The notes: a model not told the origin generated them from the sequence alone. Counted from the first letter of the stretch, positions 1-12,342 are shown. The stretch is DNA of 64,000 bases from Chaenocephalus aceratus (GCA_023974075.1 CM043807.1:2753407-2817406), one strand, 5' to 3'. Program-made: numbers and translations.

Positions 1-946
1 ATCAGACACAGCAGTACCAGGCTGTAACTATGAATCAGACACAGCAGTAACAGGCTGTAACTATGAATCAGACACAGCAGTACCAGGCTGTAACTATGAA
101 TCAGACACAGCAGTACCAGGCTGTAACTATGAATCAGACACAGCAGTAACAGGCTGTAACTATGAATCAGACACAGCAGTACCAGGCTGTAACTATGAAT
201 CAGACACAGCAGTACCAGGCTGTAACTATGAATCAGACACAGCAGTAACAGGCTGTAACTCTGAATCAGACACAGCAGTACCAGGCTGTAACTATGAATC
301 AGACACAGCAGTAACAGGCTGTAACTATGAATCAGACACAGCAGTAACAGGCAGTAACTATGAATCAGACACAGCAGTACCAGGCTGTAACTATGAATCA
401 GACACAGCAGTACCAGGCTGTAACTCTGAATCAGACACAGCAGTACCAGGCTGTAACTATGAATCAGACACAGCAGTACCAGGCTGTAACTATGAATCAG
501 ACACAGCAGTACCAGGCTGTAACTCTGAATCAGACACAGCAGTACCAGGCTGTAACTATGAATCAGACACAGCAGTACCAGGCTGTAACTCTGAATCAGA
601 CACAGCAGTACCAGGCTGTAACTATGAATCAGACACAGCAGTACCAGGCTGTAACTATGAATCAGACACAGCAGTAACAGGCTGTAAGTGTGAATCAGAC
701 ACAGCAGTAACAGGCTGTAACTATGAATCAGACACAGCAGTACCAGGCTGTAACTATGAATCAGACACAGCAGTAACAGGCTGTAACTATGAATCAGACA
801 CAGCAGTAACAGGCTGTAAGTGTGAATCAGACACCGCAGTAACAGGCTGTAACTATGAATCAGACACAGCAGTAACAGGCTGTAACTATGAATCAGACAC
901 AGCAGTAACAGGCTGTAACTATGAATCAGACACAGCAGTAACAGGC
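1..946. repeat. 33-bp minisatellite array
   Basis: About 28 head-to-tail copies of a 33-bp unit beginning ATGAATCAGACACAGCAGTA, running off the left edge of the window. Units differ mainly at one site: TACCAG, which reads through as MNQTQQYQAVT, or TAACAG, which puts a stop in that frame. Because 33 is divisible by three, a run of TACCAG units gives an open frame at 360-677. A few units have CTGAATCAG or GTGTGAATC at the junction. Nothing outside the array supports a gene. Confidence 0.95.
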
Positions 947-1397
947 AGGCCACATCCAGGACCACATTGTTGATTTTCACAGATAATTCTTCAAACACTC
1001 ATCCGATCTCTGGATGAGTTTAGCACCTCAGGAGAATAGCTCAGCACTGTTTATGCGACTCCTTCAGCCATGCTTGTTCAAATCTGTCTGCCACCTCCAG
1101 TGGCTCTCCCCCTGTGTTCCTGAGAGGCTCAGCCTGTGGTTCAGCAGTGTGTGTGCAGCAGGGAACATCAGGCCAGATGCAGGGTTCAGGGCCGTTAACA
1201 CATAGAAGCTTGTATCGGAGCCACAATCATGAGTTTATTAAGTCAGCTGATAGCATATTGGAAACGGAATACATAAGATGTTAATCGATTGTTTTCCACA
1301 TGTGCGGGTTGAATCCCTCGTTAACAATAAGCTGGTTGAGGCTGTGATTATACGGTTTGGCCTAGGTGCATACCAAAGGGCAGGAAGGAGCGGGTTC
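947..1397. other. unassigned sequence
   Basis: Unique-looking DNA between the minisatellite and the LTR-like repeat. Short overlapping frames on both strands carry no recognisable domain. Confidence 0.5.
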
Positions 1398-1764
1398 TGT
1401 CACGATCTGTCTTTATGGTGTCTTGTCTTGTCTATATCTGTCTTTGGTTTTCTGTCTGCGTTGTGTTTTGTCTGGTTTAGATCTGTCTGTGGTTCCCTGG
1501 CGTTAGTTTCCCTGGTGTGTCTGATTACCCGATTGTGTTCACCTGTGGCCCCTGTGTTTTCTCCTCCCTCCTCACCTGTGTCTTGTTTGTATGATTAGAC
1601 TTGTGTGTATTTAAGTTCTGGTTTTTCTGTCTGTCTTTGTCGGTTCGTCTTGTGTCATGACTAGTTTGTCGGTGAGTGCTCTGTTTTGTCTTTGTTTATC
1701 ACCTAGCCTTGAAATAAAGGAATGTTCACTTTATTCTGCATTTGGGTCCTGCCTGCTTCACACA
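1398..1764 (+). mobile_element. solo LTR-like repeat, TGTCACG family
   Basis: It begins TGTCACGATCTG and ends TTCACACA, so it has TG...CA ends. A poly(A) signal AATAAA lies near 1712, followed by TGCATTTGGGTCC. A reverse-orientation copy with the same ends and motif order is at 44647-45001. The layout fits a solo LTR of a Gypsy-type retrotransposon. The family name is inference, and no target duplication is readable for this copy. A 106-codon frame at 1278-1598 crosses its left end and is not a gene. Confidence 0.5.
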
Positions 1765-1810
1765 CCTTAACAGATACGAGGTCTGAAAGATTGCTCTTTT
1801 AGCTTGTGTG

Positions 1811-2693
1811 CTCTAGAGCAGTGGTTCTCAACTGGGCAGGCCTCGGGACCCACTTTTTCCTTTGTCAATAAATCGCGACCCGACATTTTGAACCATTCAA
1901 ATCTATTCAACAAAAAATGGTGCTGTAATATATATACGCTTTTCAGCATACAATATTAATTAAAGTGAAGTACAGTGCATATATTCCTTCACAGAACTAA
2001 AGTATGCTTTTAAAAAAGGTTTAATGAGATGATGGAATCAACACTGAACTGTATAACATAAACAGGCACATGCTGAAAACCCAAGCCCAGAAGGGGGGTC
2101 TGGGGGGGATTCTCCCCCAGGAGATTTGTAGAAATACTAACATATAAACTACGCATTCTGGTACACTCTGAGAAGAAAATAAATACATCTATTACAACCC
2201 AACATGTTGATAACATTTTATGCCATTGTTTGTTTTTCACTTTGTTCTGACAGCTGAACTTGTCTGCGTGAATTGTGGGTAGGGTAGATAGCCCACATTG
2301 TTCTGTGACCTGTCAATCATCAAACTGGGGGTCATATGTCATTATGTGTTCATTGTTATCTGAAGTTTTACCCATGCATGTATAAAGAGTAGTTCTACCG
2401 CAAAGTTATTCTCCGTGGGGACTTCCGGCAACAACCTTGATTCTGATTGGCCAGAAGACTCGAAAAAACATCAGCAAAGATGTTTTATTGAGAAGATTAT
2501 GACTACGTGACAGAAGTTTTCAAAACCGTTTATTGTCTCTGGTACTTCCAGTCCAACGCCTACTGCATGCACAGCGTTAGAAAATCGGCTTTTTGACTTT
2601 TTTCCCATTTAAAAAAATAAATAAATAAAAATACTCTAAACGGGTCTGCGACCCACTTTTTGGACCCACCAGTTGAGAACCACTGGTCTCGAA
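1811..2693. mobile_element. non-autonomous hAT element
   Basis: Perfect 17-bp terminal inverted repeats: CAGTGGTTCTCAACTGG at 1819 and its reverse complement ending at 2685. These are the classic CAGTGGTTCTCAAC ends of hAT (Charlie/Tip100-type) transposons. The left flank CTCTAGAG (1811-1818) fits the hAT target consensus nTCTAGAn; the right flank GTCTCGAA (2686-2693) is a diverged copy. The 867-bp interior has no transposase-like frame, so this is a deleted, non-autonomous copy. Confidence 0.85.
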
Positions 2694-3977
2694 GATCCTT
2701 TAGGCTTACACTGGTGCAGCTGTCTTCTAGTCCTTCAGAGAGAGCTGGGGCCACAGTGGTCAAACCTCCTGATGAGCAGGTTAGTTCTTCTGTTAGACAA
2801 ACGTTCTTAGGCACTTTGAGTAGGTAGCCGTTATTAATGCTGTCCATTAAGTTGTGTTCTATCAGCCATTGCTCAGATCTCGCAATAAGGTGCCATGAAT
2901 AGATCCATTGAGCCAACAGAGAGGAGCATCAGACCGTCACACAGGCTGCTAACATTCAGGCAGTTTTGCTAGGATGGCTAACTCTGTATTTACATTTTAA
3001 AACAGAGGTTCGCCCATAATGTCACATATAATCCATCATTGCAGGCAAACCTGAAAGTAAGCACATCTATGGTAACAGTGGTCGGACAAAGTATGGCTGT
3101 AGTGGATGTGTTTGCATTGTATTAAACATGTGTTTACTCTTGCGCATCAACGAGGTGTTTGTTAACTACCTGAAGGAGTGTCCGACCAACTATTTGTTGG
3201 ACTGTTGGAGATATCAGCAAACAGTCTGATGGGTCAAACTAATTGAGCCTCTGGCCCGCGATACATAGATAAGTTTCCTGTTGATACAAAATATGTCCTG
3301 CAGTCAGACAATCACACAAGTTCTAAACAAGCCAACAGTTGTGCGAGCTTATCCGAATATTGGTAATGATCCCTGAACACGGGAACATTGAGACTGTGGC
3401 TGTAAGCTGGGTGGCTCTGGCCATTGGTTCAATCTGTTCCCAACTAGCTTTTACAGTTATGTGACATTTGTTGACATAAAACATTTGATTAAAGTAAATA
3501 TAATGAAGATGTCACTTTTCAGAAACATCATAGACTTCAGATGTTTCTGTGTTTACTACCCTACGCGTTTGACTGATAAACACAATCCAGTCAAAAGACC
3601 TGGCTAGCATGAGGTTGCCTCCTAAGTTTATTTCCCAATGCACACGAGTTGTGTTTGAACAGTACTTCCAGGAGCCAGGGCTGGTGTGTGTGGTTGTTAA
3701 GGCGGTGGAATCACAACTCCTCTTGTTCCTCAATCAGCTCCACCCACCGCTGCAAGGTCTCTAAATGTCATGAGCACTCACTGTGAAATTGCAATTAAGA
3801 ATGTAATAAATAAGTGATCGAGAAACAGTCTCTCCCATGCCTGGACGGACAGAGGGACATCATGCTAATTAAGATTTTATGATCAATTAGGAGCATTCGC
3901 ACTGAGGGGGAACAGTCATCCCGCTCAAAGAGACTCAGGATCGTACGCCGGTTATCGGTTCTCTCAAGGAGATGCTG

Positions 3978-3979
<2 letters not shown>
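2694..3979. other. unassigned sequence
   Basis: No array, domain or transposon end was recognised in this 1.3-kb stretch. All frames are short. Confidence 0.5.

Positions 3980-4070
<91 letters not shown>
3980..4070. repeat. (CA)n microsatellite
   Basis: About 91 bp of uninterrupted CA dinucleotide. The HTHT and CVCV frames across it are artefacts. Confidence 0.98.
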
Positions 4071-4072
<2 letters not shown>

Positions 4073-5337
4073 CCCATGGTGTGCCCCTCCAGCCAGGTTG
4101 GCGTGGGAAAGGGCTGTGCATTTCAGCGAGCAGATTGAAAGTGGCTCCAAAGTTCCCTGCAGTGCCTTTTCAATGCCTCTCAGGTGAAGAAGCAAAGCCC
4201 AGCTAGAATGATTACCCTGTTCTCAGAGAGCGAGAAACAGAAGAGAATGAGAAGAGGATGTAGGGAGCAAAGGGAGGGGTCCTTCGAGGCCCCCGGCTGT
4301 AATGCATTTCAGGTTGAAACCTGATCATGGACAATCAGAGGAGAAACGGCTGACTTGGTAAACATTAACCCTCCAAGGACCCGTCTCGGATTGAGACTAA
4401 TCCTCCGTCTTTGAAAGGAAGCATTGTCTCTTGCTGTCCTCAGTGGCAACACTTTGATTGTTTAAATCATTCAAAAGAACCAATTAGATTCCTCCACCGT
4501 TCAGTCCGACTCACTTCTTCCCTCTCCTTCCCTGTCTGGAGTCCAACCTTCACAAGTCAGTGATTTCAACACTTTCTTAGTCCACGGTAGACTGTTGACA
4601 TAATGCATTTAATTAAAGTCAACGGTTTCTTCAGTGTACATTTTCTACATTAAAATAATCCTGCAAGACACCAACAAACAAAGAAGTGACCACATGACAC
4701 ATTGTTGCCTAATACTTGTTTTTGTTTCCTCATGGTTGTTACCCCTTTCCCAGTTTGTTCACGCAGGCCAACAAATAGTCCGGTTTGTTGTTTTGAAGTG
4801 ACTGGTTTCCTTTGGCGATGACGTTTAAGCTAGCTTGGGACCATCACACTGTTGGAGTTTAATTGCAGCAACTAAATAATATAGTTTTGGAGTGATTAAG
4901 TGAAATTGGACAATTCCCCACGGCACACTGGTTTGAAATCACTGCTCGAAGTGTCTTCCAATATCTCATCTGCTGTTTCCTCTTCTGTCACTGAGCCCAA
5001 ATAACTAAATGCAGAATGTCCCGTCCTGTCCTCCACGCGCCATATCTTCAGGTGGCAGCATGATTCATAGCAGAGGTAGAAAGACAGACAATGTGGAGGT
5101 CAAAGTGAGAGGGACGGGGACACGCGGGGAGATGCAGCTCACTGTAACGAGCGTGACAGATTGGCCTCTAAGCAGACTAATTGTAATAAGGCATATTCCC
5201 TTTTAAAACTAGATGAGGAGTAATGAGGCAGGGACGCAGAGGACACTACAGAGTGTAATGGCGGGTGAGGCCTCTGGAAGGTATGCTGCAATATGTCAAC
5301 CTGTTGTCTTTGGCACAGAACACACTGTGGCCCTGTT
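4071..5337. other. unassigned sequence
   Basis: Unique-looking DNA; no coding domain or transposon terminus recognised. Confidence 0.5.
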
Positions 5338-5420
5338 CAGGGGGGCGGAGTATCAGGGGGGGCGGAGTATCAGGGGGGGCGGAGTATCAGGGGGGGCGGA
5401 GTATCAGGGGGGGGTATATG
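5338..5420. repeat. 17-bp GC-rich tandem repeat
   Basis: Four to five copies of a unit of about 17 bp built on GCGGAGTATCAGGGGGG. The three overlapping short frames here are by-products of the array. Confidence 0.9.
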
Positions 5421-6055
5421 TCAGGGTCAAAGTCAGTCAAAGTCAACTTTATTTTCAAAATGCCGTTCTCACCGTCCCACATATATGTACATATACATGC
5501 ATCACATAATATATCAAAATAGCAGTCTTCACACAATTTGACATGTATTTATACTAGTCCGGTAGATTAAAACGGATGAATATATGAAAATTGAATGAAT
5601 ATAATACAACAGTACAATACAAGTATTGCAAATAACATATCAGCTAGTAGAACATTGTACTCGATGTGTGTATGTACATGTTGGATGATTCATTCACACA
5701 GAACAGTAAACCTGAAGATATTCAAACATCGTTCTAACTATTCTGTGAAAGTGTTAAAGTGTGCTGTTCACATGAGAAGTGACTAAATGAAGTATACTCA
5801 AAACACTGACACTATGAAACATGTATAGCTGACGCATTCCAAGGTCTGCACACACGTTTACAGTCAGTCAGGTATACAGCCCCACTCTTTCTTTTGACAT
5901 GTTGTATATAAAAATGCATAATCCTCGGCCTTTTAATTGATAGAAATGCTGTGAGTTTCATTCAAAGTACTTTAATAGTCTTTGCAAAAGAGTGAAAAGG
6001 AGTTATTGAGAAATGAATCACGTTCGTACAACTAGTAAAAGCCATAGCAGCCGTA
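5421..6055. other. unassigned AT-rich sequence
   Basis: It opens with GTCAAAGTCAACTTTATTTT (5432 on), which resembles the reverse complement of a LINE or LTR 3' end, but the match is too short to classify. The rest shows no structure I recognise. Confidence 0.35.
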
Positions 6056-6087
6056 AACACACACACACACACACGCACACACACACA

Positions 6088-6144
<57 letters not shown>
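6056..6144. repeat. (CA)n microsatellite
   Basis: About 89 bp of CA repeat with two interruptions, ACGC and AGAC. Confidence 0.97.
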
Positions 6145-6146
<2 letters not shown>

Positions 6147-6469
6147 TTCATAGGACCCTTTAGTATCTCACAGAGAGCTGACACAGAGCCTGATGTTGCG
6201 TTCAGACGATGGTGAACCAGGAGAAGTGGTGTCCCCCTGTGCCAGAGGAAGGCACTCTGTCACTGTGAACGTGTCGCCACTGGAGGTAAAGCCAAGCTGA
6301 ACCTTGTGCCAGGGGCCAGGGGCAATAACCATCCGGCCCCCCGCTGCCTGATTACCCTGGATATAGTGGTGATATCCAAGTATCCCCAACTATCGTCGGA
6401 TCAGGATGTTACCATTCAACTACATTATGAAACAAGATGATCTTATGTCTTATTATAGTACGTGTTATT

Positions 6470-6800
6470 AAGCTTTTATCCAAAGTGACTACCATACACC
6501 TGATTTCCATAGACATAAAAAACACCTATAGGATGTACACACAATGTGCACTTACATCTTTTGAGAAGCTTTCACTCAATGCTTTTTAGTGTTTCAATCG
6601 GTACTGTTAGACAGGAAGTAGTGTAGGGAGAGTTAACCCATTAGGAGGCTGACGTACAGTATATACCTTGATGATATATATCATATACCATCCCCCACAA
6701 TCATTTTTTACAGTGCAGGATTAATAAGTGTCTTGCCCAAGGGCACACCAACATGTTGAATGCAGGGATTGAACCGCTGACCTTTTGATTGGTAGTCCAT
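6470..6800 (-). mobile_element. possible tRNA-like SINE / L2-tail fragment
   Basis: On the minus strand AGTCACTTTGGATAAAAGCT (around 6474-6493) matches the conserved tail of fish L2 elements. Near 6770 the minus strand reads GCGGTTCAATCCC, which fits a tRNA-type B box (GGTTCRANNCC). The stretch TGTCTTGCCCAAGGGCAC is common in fish dispersed repeats. No A box was located, so the SINE call is weak. Confidence 0.35.
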
Positions 6801-8051
6801 TCAGTCAATCAAGTTGCGCAGAAAATGCAGAATGTACAGGTCGGATCAGGAAACTGAGCACGAGCTGCATTACTGGATGTTTAGCTACGGGTAGTGTAAC
6901 CCTGACGATGACCCTGCTCTCACTCAGCAGGCTGGAGAAGAGAAACGCTTGGCTTAAAGGTGCTAACGCGCTCCACTGCGCCGCAGGGATCTGCAGAGTT
7001 GGATGGATTCCTCACTACATCCAATCCCTTAACATGACACAGAGCAGAGCTTGCATTTCCCCTCATACGCAGTAAAACATATGGAGCCTTGAAACAGTGT
7101 CAGCCCGGTGGTCGCCAGCAGCTGCACATCAGTCAGAGAGGCTCTCAGCTCTCTGGCTGAATGGCCTATTCATATTAAAGCCACTGTCAACAGGCCTGCT
7201 GGCTTTATCAAGGTTGTTGATCGAAGCAGGCCATTTTGTTCTTGGATCTAAAAGGAATGGAATGGTGAGGGCTCGCAAAACAAAGTGTACTCCTGTATTC
7301 CTTTGTGGGTCATCTGTTCTTCTCAAAGTCTCTGCTGTTCCATCTGTTGGATGTGATCAGAGCGCAGGGCGTGGTGTCGGAGCTAACATCTCTGGGATTA
7401 GAAATATTCCAATGAGACAGTCGACACAGGAAGAGAAGGGATCAAGAGGCCACGCCCCCCTCCTCAAATCACTCTAGTGGAGGATTGTGGGAGCCGCATA
7501 CTGATGTAGTGCTCTTGCAGATCATATGTTTTACTTTTGTTAGAGTATTTTATCATTGTTGAACTCAAATAAATAAGGTTTTAGAAAAAAGGAAATAAAG
7601 TCAAAGATACTATCTGGATGGATGTCAGCAGTACAGCAGGCTGGCATTGTGTGTGTTCTCCATGTGGTCTGAGGATTTCAATAGGCTAGACAAAGTGGGA
7701 TCATATCTCCTGCTTTCACCCCGGGCCAGGCTTAGCATAATCCTCTTCTGCATGTAGCCCACTTCCTTTAAGAGGCCCCAGTGCTGTGCGCTGTCCTGGA
7801 ATGACCCCGTGAGAAGAACAAAACAAATCACGGAACGTTTGGCGTAATCCACTCTCAAGACTAAAAAATCTTATATTGTTGAAAAAAACCCCACAATTTT
7901 AAAAGAGAACCGCGAGTGCAGTGAGATAACAAGATGCAAGTCAACCTGGATGTCCTGGATTCAGAACGTCCTCTCTGTGGTGCTGCCAGCGCGCGTCCAT
8001 GGGCCCGGGCTCAAGATGTTTAAATGAGGCCTCATTCAACCTGAGACATGC
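6801..8051. other. unassigned sequence
   Basis: Includes a 126-codon open frame on the plus strand (7097-7477) and shorter ones, none with a domain I can identify. Treated as non-coding. Confidence 0.4.
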
Positions 8052-8066
8052 AAACACACACACACA

Positions 8067-8118
<52 letters not shown>
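8052..8118. repeat. (CA)n microsatellite
   Basis: About 67 bp of CA repeat with one AGAC interruption. Confidence 0.97.
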
Positions 8119-8119
<1 letters not shown>

Positions 8120-8435
8120 TGGAGCCAGCTGCTGATAAACAGTGTGGAGGAATGTGGGGGTGCAGGGGAGGGATGGAGGGAGACACAGAGAAGGTAAATG
8201 TGGTGTGCATGCTGTAAATAAATCATGCTTACTGCCACTTGTGTCGTTGCTGACAGTCTCACCCAGAGTCAGAGTATACATGTTTGCTGGGATTCACAGA
8301 CCTTTTGTTTCAGACATGCGATTTGACATATTCTGACGCACATCAAAGATGTGTGTGTACAACCGTTTGTAAATGATAGACAACATAAAGCGATGTCTCC
8401 AAGCTTCCTTTGTACCATCGATGGGCTCGCAGTGT

Positions 8436-8605
8436 GAAGCGGCAGGATGAGGATCAGCTCTCTGAGGCCAGAGGAGGGATGAGTCCTCCTCACGCAAAGG
8501 GAGGGACTTTAAGCATCTCAGGTCTTGTTCACAAGTATTGGCACAATGGAGCGTGAGACGGGCGGGGAATCAGAGCAGCGGTTGTGACGAAAAGAGAGCA
8601 CGAGG
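8436..8605 (+). mobile_element. decayed RTE-type LINE fragment
   Basis: Matches, with deletions, the RT-to-C-terminal part of the LINE at 61275-63847. Shared runs include GGATGAGGATCAGC, TCTGAGGCCA, ACAATGGAGCGTGAGA and GTTGTGACGAAAAG, in the same order as around 63117-63345. The reading frame is destroyed. This is an older copy of the same family. Confidence 0.7.
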
Positions 8606-8611
8606 GTCATG

Positions 8612-8832
8612 AATGCTGAAGAGCGTGTAGGATGACAGTCAGGAGGTGTAGCTGCCTTATATGTGCGCACATTCAGGTAGGCTCGCCGTGATTGGCCGGC
8701 TACGTTTATACAACTTCAGTGTGTGAACGCTCGCGTATCATTGATGAGAGTAGTACCCATATAGAGTCCAGACAGTAGAGGACTCCGTCTGTGCTTATAG
8801 TACTAGGGTTACAATACGTAACCCCCCGTTTT
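8612..8832 (-). mobile_element. truncated DIRS-type terminal repeat
   Basis: Reverse-orientation partial copy of the solo terminus at 13352-13651. It shares GGATGACAGTCAGGAGG, a GGCTACGTTTATA segment and the end TAGGGTTACAATACGTAACC. Only the half from the promoter-like segment to one end is present. It directly follows the RTE fragment. Confidence 0.6.
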
Positions 8833-8849
8833 GGACGTGTAACATGGTC

Positions 8850-9262
8850 GGTGTTCACATTAGCATCGCTAACACTCAGAGCTAACCTGTATTGGAGAGC
8901 ATGTGTGTGAAGAAGCAGGAAGTAGAAAGGAACTCACCTTGTGGTATCACCGGCAAGAGAGAAAGCCTAGAGCTCCAGACTGTTTCAGAGAGGATCCTTG
9001 ATGATCCATGATATGGCGTTTCATCACGGCAGTGTTTAGTTTAGACGGTAGCTGCCGGGTCCCGCATGAGCTCAGACCCCTACTTTTTTTTTGTCAACAT
9101 TTTATTTTTTAAAGCTTTATACCCAAATCAGCACTTTTGAAACAGGAAGTGAAATAGAGGGATATGAGGCGTGGCTAGAATGGGTGATCTGTTTGGTATT
9201 TTGAGCAAAACACTTCACAGACATGTTTTTGCCTAAAAATAGCATGATTGGTGCACTTTAAG
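8850..9262 (+). repeat. dispersed repeat, copy 1 of 2
   Basis: Homologous along its length to 49985-50425. Shared blocks include AGCGTCGCTAACACTCAGAG-like sequence at the start, GGAACTCACCTTGTGGT, ATCTGTTTGGTATTTTGAG and a final CACTTTAA/GACCTTTAA. The TTTAA end suggests a TTAA-targeting DNA transposon (piggyBac or Kolobok type), but the opposite end was not found. Confidence 0.6.
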
Positions 9263-9734
9263 GAAAGGACTGACCACTCCTTCCAACACTACATATTGTG
9301 AAGAGGATCCATGTCAAATTAATCAGAATACTTTTCCTGGGGATGGTGTTTACCCTGCTTTACACTCACAGTCCACAGTCCAGAGTAAACCATGGAGCGC
9401 GGTATTGAAGTATATCCCCTCACACGCTCTCTCTGGCTCACTATCCCTTTCTCACCATGTGTCCCCAAAAGCAGAATATTGGAGGAGTCTTTAATCATCT
9501 TTTCTGCCCCCTCTATAATCCCTGCTAGAGACTAATCCATGATCTGCCACATGGGAGACCAAACAGCGTGTGAAGAGAGAGAGTCAGAGCTAAACACACA
9601 TTCACAATGACTTCTGATCCATGGGCTGGATGGAGATTCCTATTTCTGTCAGAGGGGGGAGGAAACCTGTCGTAAGGACATGTGTACGACTGAAGATTTA
9701 CAAGATGATGTACCACGGTAACACAAAATAGTCA

Positions 9735-9870
9735 GATGTGTAATACTCAGACCATTTACTTAAAATAACAACACTACAGTGTAAAAATACTCTACAAATA
9801 AAAGTCCTGGTCCAAGTAAAAAAACAAAAGTATCAAAATGTACTTCAAGTACAAATTCCCCAGTGTAGCC
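9735..9870. mobile_element. hAT MITE fragment (AAGTAC-rich family)
   Basis: Contains iterated AAAGTACTT / AAGTAAAAGT motifs in the order seen in the copy at 57701-58185 (AAAATACTC, AAAAGTCCTGG, AAAGTATCAAAATGTACTT). No terminal repeats are readable, so it is an internal fragment. Confidence 0.45.
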
Positions 9871-10652
9871 TATATTACATTTCAAAATATTAAATGTTTG
9901 TATTACAATTATGTAATGAATGCATTAATGTCAATGTTCCCTTGGTAAAGGCAAAGATTATTTAAATGACTTGATATAATGCCAGGTAGCTTAGCTGCAG
10001 AGAGATGATAGCTCTGTGGGAGAATGTGGTTTTGGAACAGTGGAGATTTGAGTCTATAACCGTTGAGATTTAATAATGAAACCTTATGCTCTCATGGTGC
10101 CTCAGACGCTGGGCAGCCTCAGTTATGGAAACACAAGCTTCTTAAATCCTACTCTGTGGGAGATTGTGGAGCTAAGATATTATTCTGTGCTAGTTACGAG
10201 TCATTCTGCGAAGCTGGATAGATAAAGCCCTCAACTCAAACAGAACTCCAAAGAAGCATTTTGATCATCCAATCATCAAGCTTAACATTAAACACATGCA
10301 CCACTAATGAAGGACGGAAGATTATACATTGTAGACAAATGATTAACCATTCAGTTTGAACAGGTTCACGTTCTGTCTTTAGAGGATTCTGGTTTCAGGA
10401 CTTGTTTTCCCGCATCTAAGGATAAAGCCTCTGTTTGATAAAGCTGAAAGCGGAAACATTATATTTGAATTGCGCATAAGGGACCATACAGATGCCGTGT
10501 TATTTGCATGCTACATTTGATTCCAAATACACCTGTGTCGTTATTTGAAAGTAGTGTAACTTTTAGAACGCAGCAACGCGATGCTTGGCGACAAATCAGC
10601 CAATCACAGCTCAGAGATATCTTTCCTGTCTTCAGTAAATATGAGAGCCAGG
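9871..10652. other. unassigned sequence
   Basis: No array, domain or transposon terminus recognised. Confidence 0.5.

Positions 10653-10729
<77 letters not shown>
10653..10729. repeat. (CA)n microsatellite
   Basis: About 77 bp of uninterrupted CA repeat. Confidence 0.98.
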
Positions 10730-10731
<2 letters not shown>

Positions 10732-10950
10732 GGACTGTTGACCAGACATCTCCTTCATCCAAAAGCTACATATGAAGTAATAACCAAGCAGTGTGTTGCA
10801 TGTGGAGGTCTTTGCTCCAACTATATGTATTCAAGTTGCTCACTAAAAACAAAATGGTATGATTATCATAATAATGTTTTATTGTACCTTCGTCCCTGTA
10901 TTTATGTTGCTTAATCTAGAAAACACTCAACATTGCATCGCTCTCTGATC

Positions 10951-12342
10951 CCTCATTCACACCAACGTGTTTCAGGGCCGGTTCGGAGCTGCAGCTTGAA
11001 AAGCACCGGGTTTTCCTCTTCACACCGCAGCGGAGCCGCCTCTTGGCTCCGGAATCCGGTTCGTTTCAAGCACCAACAAATGGTCCGGCCAGAGCAAAAG
11101 CACCGCATACGTCACGCTTACGTCGAGGCGGGGGCAGGATCAACTCCTGAACAACAACAACAAGCCCGCGTTTTATCCAGTGTGTACACAACGATGGAGA
11201 AACTTAACAAGAGTTTCAGAGTTTCAGTGTTTCTGCCATAATAATAATAATAATTCCTTACATTTATTATAGCGCTTTTTCAATGACTCAAAGTGCTTTC
11301 CATATACACACATTACACATATATCATACATGGTACATGGCAATGGTCAGATACTGTGGACAATACCCACAGGATAGCAAACCCACGTGTTTCTGCTGAT
11401 GGGAACTTGGGTCCCCCTCGCAGTGCGGGTGCAGCGAGCTGTTTGGCTGATGCAGAGCGGAGTGCACGTGCTGGGGTGTACGGTTTGACCATGTCCTGGA
11501 TGTAGGAAGGGCCAGATCCATTCACAGCATGGTACGCAAGTACCAGTGTCTTGAAGTGGATTCTAGCAGTTACCGGAAGCCAGTGGAGGGAGCGGAGGAG
11601 CGGAGTGGTGTGGGAGAATTTAGGAAGGTTGAAGACCAGACGAGCCGCTGCATTCTGGATGAGCTGCAGAGGTCGGATGGCACATGCAGGTAGACCAGCC
11701 AGGAGGGAGTTGCAGTAGTCTAGGTTTGAGCTGACGAGAGCCTGGACCAGAACCTGCGTGGCTTTCTGGGTCAGCTGGGGACGTATCCTCCTGATGGTGT
11801 AAAGCGTGTATCTGCAGCAGCGGGTTGTAGCAGCGATGTTTGCAGTGAAGGACAGGTTGTTATCTAGGGTCACACCCAGATTCCTTGCAGTCTGAGTCGG
11901 GGAAACAACAGAGGTGCCGATGTTGATTGTTAGGTCAAGAGTGGGACAATCTTTTCCCGGAAGGAAAAGCAGTTCAGTCTTGTCAAGGTTGAGCTTGAGG
12001 TGATGAGCAGACATCCACTGAGAGATGTCTGCTAGACAAGCAGAGATGCGTGCGACGACCTGGGTCTCTGAGCGGGGAAAGGACAGAATTAATTGGGTGT
12101 CGTCAGCGTAGCAGTGGTATGAAAAACCATGCGGGCTAATGACTGATCCGAGCGAGTTTGTGTACAAGGAGAAGAGGAGGTACGCAAACGGTTACGTCAT
12201 GAGGCAAACGATGACGCAACGACGCATTACCAGTCGGACTCTGGGCGGTGTGAAAAGAGCCAGAGCTAAACCGAAGAACTGGTTCTGAACCTGAAAAGCT
12301 CTAGCACGGTGCTTGAACCGAGTTGCGTTGGTGTGAATGAGG
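10951..12342. mobile_element. DNA transposon with 17-bp TIRs, split by an L2 LINE
   Basis: Perfect inverted repeats CCTCATTCACACCAACG at 10951-10967 and its reverse complement at 12326-12342. The subterminal parts also pair loosely around GGTTC and GAAAAGC. The element's own DNA is about 10951-11240 plus 12186-12342; an L2 LINE fills the middle. No clear target duplication flanks it, so the superfamily stays open. Confidence 0.65.
11243..12185 (-). pseudogene. L2-type LINE, reverse transcriptase fragment
   Basis: A 284-codon minus-strand frame (11313-12167) covers the C-terminal half of an L2-clade reverse transcriptase. It opens just before the catalytic YADDTQL box, then has [38 protein letters not shown] and [21 protein letters not shown], all typical of fish L2 elements. 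The first half of the RT and the endonuclease are missing. The frame leaves the family pattern after [16 protein letters not shown]; the copy near 38090 continues there with APRWWNELP. The 3' side is a plus-strand ATAATAATAATAATAATT run (11242-11259) and a GCGCTTTTT tail, i.e. the element's own 3' microsatellite. It is nested in a DNA transposon. Its frame is unusually clean, so it is not very old, but the 5' truncation makes it non-autonomous. Confidence 0.88.

Noticed and set aside
360..677. 105-codon frame of repeated MNQTQQYQAVT
   Set aside because: It is a run of stop-free minisatellite units; neighbouring units carry a stop in the same frame.
1..946. CRISPR-like array
   Set aside because: Head-to-tail repeats with no unique spacers, in a vertebrate genome; this is a minisatellite.
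1278..1598. 106-codon Leu/Cys-rich frame
   Set aside because: Overlaps the LTR-like repeat that recurs elsewhere; no domain.
6690..6800. Functional tRNA gene
   Set aside because: Only a B-box-like segment is visible; no A box, no cloverleaf and no terminator.
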